Under the pieces are notes generated by a model. It made no database searches. It worked only from the letters and a program-made list of their open reading frames with translations, and was not told where the DNA came from. The translations under genes and the position numbers were made by a program. DNA of 7,288 nucleotides from Gemmatimonadota bacterium (lineage in GTDB: Bacteria; Latescibacterota; UBA2968; UBA8231): the NCBI GenBank assembly GCA_026706165.1, contig JAPOZF010000083.1, forward strand, positions 1,007-8,294, in the 5' to 3' direction. Each line of letters starts with the position of its first letter. Within the stretch, counting starts at the first letter, position 1. This document shows positions 5,317 to 7,288 of this stretch, in pieces.

Positions 5317-6363
5317 CTAGATGATGACTCCGCCGCCGAGGCAGCGCTCGCCGTCGTAGAACACGGCGTGCTGGCCGCTGGCGATCCCCGGGTCGGGACG
5401 CTCCAGGGTGACGGCCACCGGGTCGGCCCCTGGATCTATGCGGCAGGCGGTCGTCCCGGGGCCGTGGCGCAGCTTGCACTGCAGGTCGGTCCGCTGCGGC
5501 GGCTCGGAAATCCAGTTGAGGCGCTCGACGCGGAACTGACGGCGCTGCCGGGTTTCGGCGGCGTCGCGGTGGGCGACGTACACGAGGTTGCGCTCGAGGT
5601 CCTTGGCGACGACGTACCACGGGCCGCCCCCGAGGCCGAGGCCGAAGCGCTGGCCGATGGTGTAGAACCAGTATCCCTGGTGCCTGCCGAGCTCGCGGCC
5701 GCTCCCCTTTTCGAGGATGGCCCCCTCCCTTTTCCCGAGGCGGCGGGCGACGAATTCGCGGTAGTCGATCTTGCCGAGAAAGCAGATACCCTGGCTGTCC
5801 TTGCGGTCCTTCGTAGGCAGTCCGAACCGGGCGGCCAGTTCCCGGACCTCCTGTTTCTGGAGGTGGCCTATCGGGAAGAGCAGTCGCTGCAGTTGGCTCT
5901 GGCGGAGGTTCGACAGGAAGTAGGTCTGGTCCTTGACCGGGTCGGCGGCGCGCAGCAGGAGGGTCCGGCCGTTCTCCCGGCAGAGGCGCGCGTAATGCCC
6001 GGAGGCGACGGCGCCGCAGTCTCCCACCCGCCCTAGGAAGGCCCCGAACTTGATGCGCTGGTTGCAGAGGATGTCCGGACTCGGGGTGCGCCCGGCCTTC
6101 AACTCGCCGAGGGCGGAGCCGACCACGCGCTCGAGGTACTCCGCCTGGAGCGGCACGATATCCAGGGGGACGCCGAGCTGCTCGCAGACGGCGCGGGCGT
6201 AGCGGACGTCCTCCTCCCAGGGGCAGGCGCCGGCGAGCACCGCGTCGTCCTCGAGCCAGACCTTCAGGTAGCAGGCGCGCAGCTCGTGCTTCCCCTCGTT
6301 CACGAGCAGGCGCAGGGCGACGGAGCTGTCGACTCCTCCCGAGAGCAGTACGGCGATCTTCAC
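5317..6363 (-). CDS. mnmA: tRNA-specific 2-thiouridylase MnmA
   Basis: The 348-residue protein starts at GTG 6363 (MKIAVLLSGGVDSSVALRLL). An in-frame TGA stands two codons upstream, so no earlier start is possible. MnmA adenylates and then thiolates U34 of glutamate, glutamine and lysine tRNAs, using sulfur relayed from a cysteine desulfurase. The PP-loop is SGGVDSS (8-14). The nucleophile Cys100 lies in PSPDILCNQRIKFGAF, and Cys194, the persulfide cysteine, in DSQGICFLG; KDQTYFL (144-150) is another family hallmark. YTIGQRFGLG (234-243) leads to the beta-barrel C-terminal domain. The segment VWLEDDAVLAGACPWEED with VCEQLGVPLDIVPL resembles, from memory, the plant organelle and some bacterial MnmA proteins more than the E. 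coli form. It is first in a four-gene operon. No clear ribosome site precedes it. Confidence 0.96.
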   Translation of the reverse strand: MKIAVLLSGGVDSSVALRLLVNEGKHELRACYLKVWLEDDAVLAGACPWEEDVRYARAVCEQLGVPLDIVPLQAEYLERVVGSALGELKAGRTPSPDILCNQRIKFGAFLGRVGDCGAVASGHYARLCRENGRTLLLRAADPVKDQTYFLSNLRQSQLQRLLFPIGHLQKQEVRELAARFGLPTKDRKDSQGICFLGKIDYREFVARRLGKREGAILEKGSGRELGRHQGYWFYTIGQRFGLGLGGGPWYVVAKDLERNLVYVAHRDAAETRQRRQFRVERLNWISEPPQRTDLQCKLRHGPGTTACRIDPGADPVAVTLERPDPGIASGQHAVFYDGERCLGGGVII

Positions 6364-6381
6364 GAGTCAGGGGGCGGGTTT

Positions 6382-6387
6382 TCTATA
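6382..6387 (-). promoter_or_regulatory. Possible -10 element for the mnmA operon
   Basis: On the minus strand TATAGA sits in a short A+T island (AAATATAGAAAA) in otherwise GC-rich sequence, about 18 bases before the GTG of mnmA. If it is a -10 box, transcription would begin near 6375 and leave a leader of about a dozen bases without a Shine-Dalgarno site. No convincing -35 hexamer lies at the expected distance. Confidence 0.25.
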
Positions 6388-6506
6388 TTTGCGGTCGCGC
6401 CGCGGGCGCGCGGACTGGAATCGAAAAGAACGTAGCGCCCGCCGATTCCACCGACAACGCATGTCATCCCGTTGACGAGTCGCGCTTGCAGGCGGGACCC
6501 CCGGGG

Positions 6507-6546
6507 CCGGCCGCCTGCCCGCCGCAGGCAGGCATCCCGGATGGGG
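6507..6546 (+). repeat. GC-rich hairpin element, copy 1 (upstream of VOC gene)
   Basis: This roughly 40-base stretch contains, in order, CCGGCCG, CCTGCC, CGCAGGC and CCCGGATGGGG. The same four blocks recur in the same order at 7058-7101. GCCTGC (6513-6518) pairs with GCAGGC (6524-6529) around a 5-base loop. An alternative outer stem, CAGGCGG (6489-6495) with CCGCCTG (6511-6517), competes with it. A T6 run follows at 6547-6552. It ends about 50 bases before the VOC start codon. It may be an attenuator or a dispersed REP-like repeat. Confidence 0.4.
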
Positions 6547-6597
6547 TTTTTTCAGCGGGTTGTTGGAGTTCCCCTTTCCCTTCAGAGGAGCCGTTCC

Positions 6598-6990
6598 ATG
6601 GCACTTCACGTCGAGCACTTCGCCGTCAACGTCGAGGATCCCGTCGCCATGACCGACTGGTACTGCCGCCACCTCGGCATGCAGGTCGTGCGCGCCGGAG
6701 ACCCGCCCGCCGACACCCGTTTCCTCGCCGACAGCAGCGGCCGCCTGGTGCTCGAGATCTACCGCGCCCTGCCGGACGAGGTCCCCGACTACGGGTCGAT
6801 GAACCCGCTGCTGCTGCACATCGCCTTCGCCAGCGACGACGCCCGCACCGACCACGAGCGCCTGACCGCGGCCGGGGCCACCGCTCTCGGCGGGGTCTCG
6901 GAGAACGCCTCGGGGGACCGCATGGCGATGCTGCGCGACCCCTGGGGGCTCGCCCTGCAGCTGTGCGAACGCCGCGAGCCGATGGCTTGA
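6598..6990 (+). CDS. VOC superfamily (glyoxalase/bleomycin-resistance fold) protein
   Basis: The 130-residue protein starts MALHVEHFAVNVEDPVAMTD. AGAGGAG at 6583-6589 lies 8 bases before ATG 6598, which decides this start over the longer open frame. It shows the paired beta-alpha-beta-beta-beta modules of the VOC fold: VEHFAVNVEDPVAMTDWYCR and FLADSSGRLVLEIYR in the first, LLLHIAFASDDARTDHERLT and the DPWGLALQL strand in the second. Likely metal ligands are H7, E53, H74 and Q121; the last is Gln where glyoxalase-type members usually have Glu (compare D-P-x-G-x-x-x-E-L). Functions in the superfamily range from isomerases and dioxygenases to antibiotic binding, so the reaction cannot be named. 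It appears monocistronic, with strong GC hairpins just after the stop, and is divergent from mnmA. Confidence 0.87.
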   Translation: MALHVEHFAVNVEDPVAMTDWYCRHLGMQVVRAGDPPADTRFLADSSGRLVLEIYRALPDEVPDYGSMNPLLLHIAFASDDARTDHERLTAAGATALGGVSENASGDRMAMLRDPWGLALQLCERREPMA

Positions 6991-6997
6991 GCCGGTT

Positions 6998-7046
6998 CCG
7001 GGGGCCTGCCCGCCCCCGGGCCGCCCTCCCGGAAAGGGGGGCGGCC
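6998..7046 (+). terminator. Tandem GC-rich hairpins after the VOC gene
   Basis: CCGGGGGC (6998-7005) pairs perfectly with GCCCCCGG (7012-7019) around a 6-base loop. Immediately after, GGCCGCCC (7019-7026) pairs with GGGCGGCC (7039-7046), and the stem can extend three more pairs including a G-U. The pair starts 7 bases after the VOC stop codon. There is no T-run, so intrinsic termination is uncertain, but position and stability fit a transcript end or a 3' stabilising structure. Confidence 0.5.
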
Positions 7047-7057
7047 GGGATGTGCAG

Positions 7058-7101
7058 CCGGCCGATTCACCTGCCCCGCAGGCGCGGCCCCCCGGATGGG
7101 G
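7058..7101 (+). repeat. GC-rich hairpin element, copy 2 (upstream of the transporter gene)
   Basis: This is the second copy of the element at 6507-6546: CCGGCCG, then CCTGCC, CGCAGGC and CCCGGATGGGG in the same order, with a 5-base insertion after the first block. The small hairpin is retained as CCTGC and GCAGG around CCC. There is no T-run after it. It ends about 118 bases before the transporter start codon. Confidence 0.4.
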
Positions 7102-7219
7102 GTGGTTCACTGGCTGTCAGAAAGCCCGGGCTTCCGGCGGCTGTATCCACCGGCTTTGTCAAGGAAGCAGAAGACCGGGAGCGGCCCCGCCTGCCGGGGC
7201 CTGAGGCGATCCGCGATCG

Positions 7220-7288
7220 ATGACGGGGAGCCGTACCCCGACCCGCGGCTCGCTGCTGCTGGCCCTCTACGTCCCCACGATCATCAAC
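7220..7288 (+). CDS. Probable MFS transporter, N-terminus only
   Basis: Twenty-three codons are visible before the window ends: MTGSRTPTRGSLLLALYVPT followed by IIN. A short basic leader running into a hydrophobic L-L-L-A-L-Y-V-P-T-I-I-N segment is the typical start of transmembrane helix 1 in major facilitator superfamily transporters. An in-frame TGA at 7202-7204 means the ATG at 7220 is the first possible start. GAGG lies about 13 bases upstream, which is rather far for a ribosome site. The gene is on the same strand as the VOC gene but 229 bases downstream, beyond the hairpins. The call rests on a very short stretch, and another membrane protein family is possible. Confidence 0.5.
   Translation, partial: MTGSRTPTRGSLLLALYVPTIIN

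Noticed and set aside
4549..6036. 495-codon plus-strand open frame opposite sirtuin and mnmA
   Set aside because: Both opposite genes have complete catalytic motifs, while this frame shows none and no ribosome site of note.

Overview
The window is GC-rich and bacterial: ATG and GTG starts, recognisable Shine-Dalgarno sites, short gene gaps and one 4-base gene overlap. The gene content does not fix the taxon. A PhyH-type oxygenase, a xylose-isomerase-like TIM-barrel protein, a VOC protein and an MnmA that I recall as resembling the plant-organelle form together suggest an environmental bacterium, perhaps of the PVC, Hydrogenedentota or Armatimonadota type or a deltaproteobacterium. That is a low-confidence inference.

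Left part (1-1770): a sugar phosphate isomerase/epimerase on the minus strand runs off the left edge. It is followed by about 1.3 kb of eroded sequence. This holds a possible scrap of a glycosyltransferase, two 36-base direct repeats 75 bases apart that look like a minimal or decaying CRISPR array, a retropepsin-like aspartic protease broken by two compensating frameshifts, and a HigA-type antitoxin cut off before its DNA-binding domain.

Middle (1765-3745): two small minus-strand membrane proteins, each with two transmembrane helices and a soluble tail (one a clear bacterial PH domain, the other possibly similar), lie either side of a plus-strand SAM-dependent methyltransferase.

Right part (3248-6363): a tight minus-strand operon reads mnmA (tRNA 2-thiouridylase), a sirtuin, a PhyH-family 2-oxoglutarate oxygenase and the PH-domain membrane protein. 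The gaps are 9 bases, a 4-base overlap and 12 bases. Divergent from mnmA, on the plus strand, are a VOC (glyoxalase-fold) protein, a strong GC hairpin pair, and the first 23 codons of a probable MFS transporter. A roughly 40-base GC-rich hairpin element occurs on both sides of the VOC gene, upstream of each plus-strand gene.

I see no complete defence system. The points most worth checking are the CRISPR-like repeats inside the gene graveyard, the conserved or non-conserved status of the mnmA-sirtuin-PhyH-PH operon, and the duplicated hairpin element.
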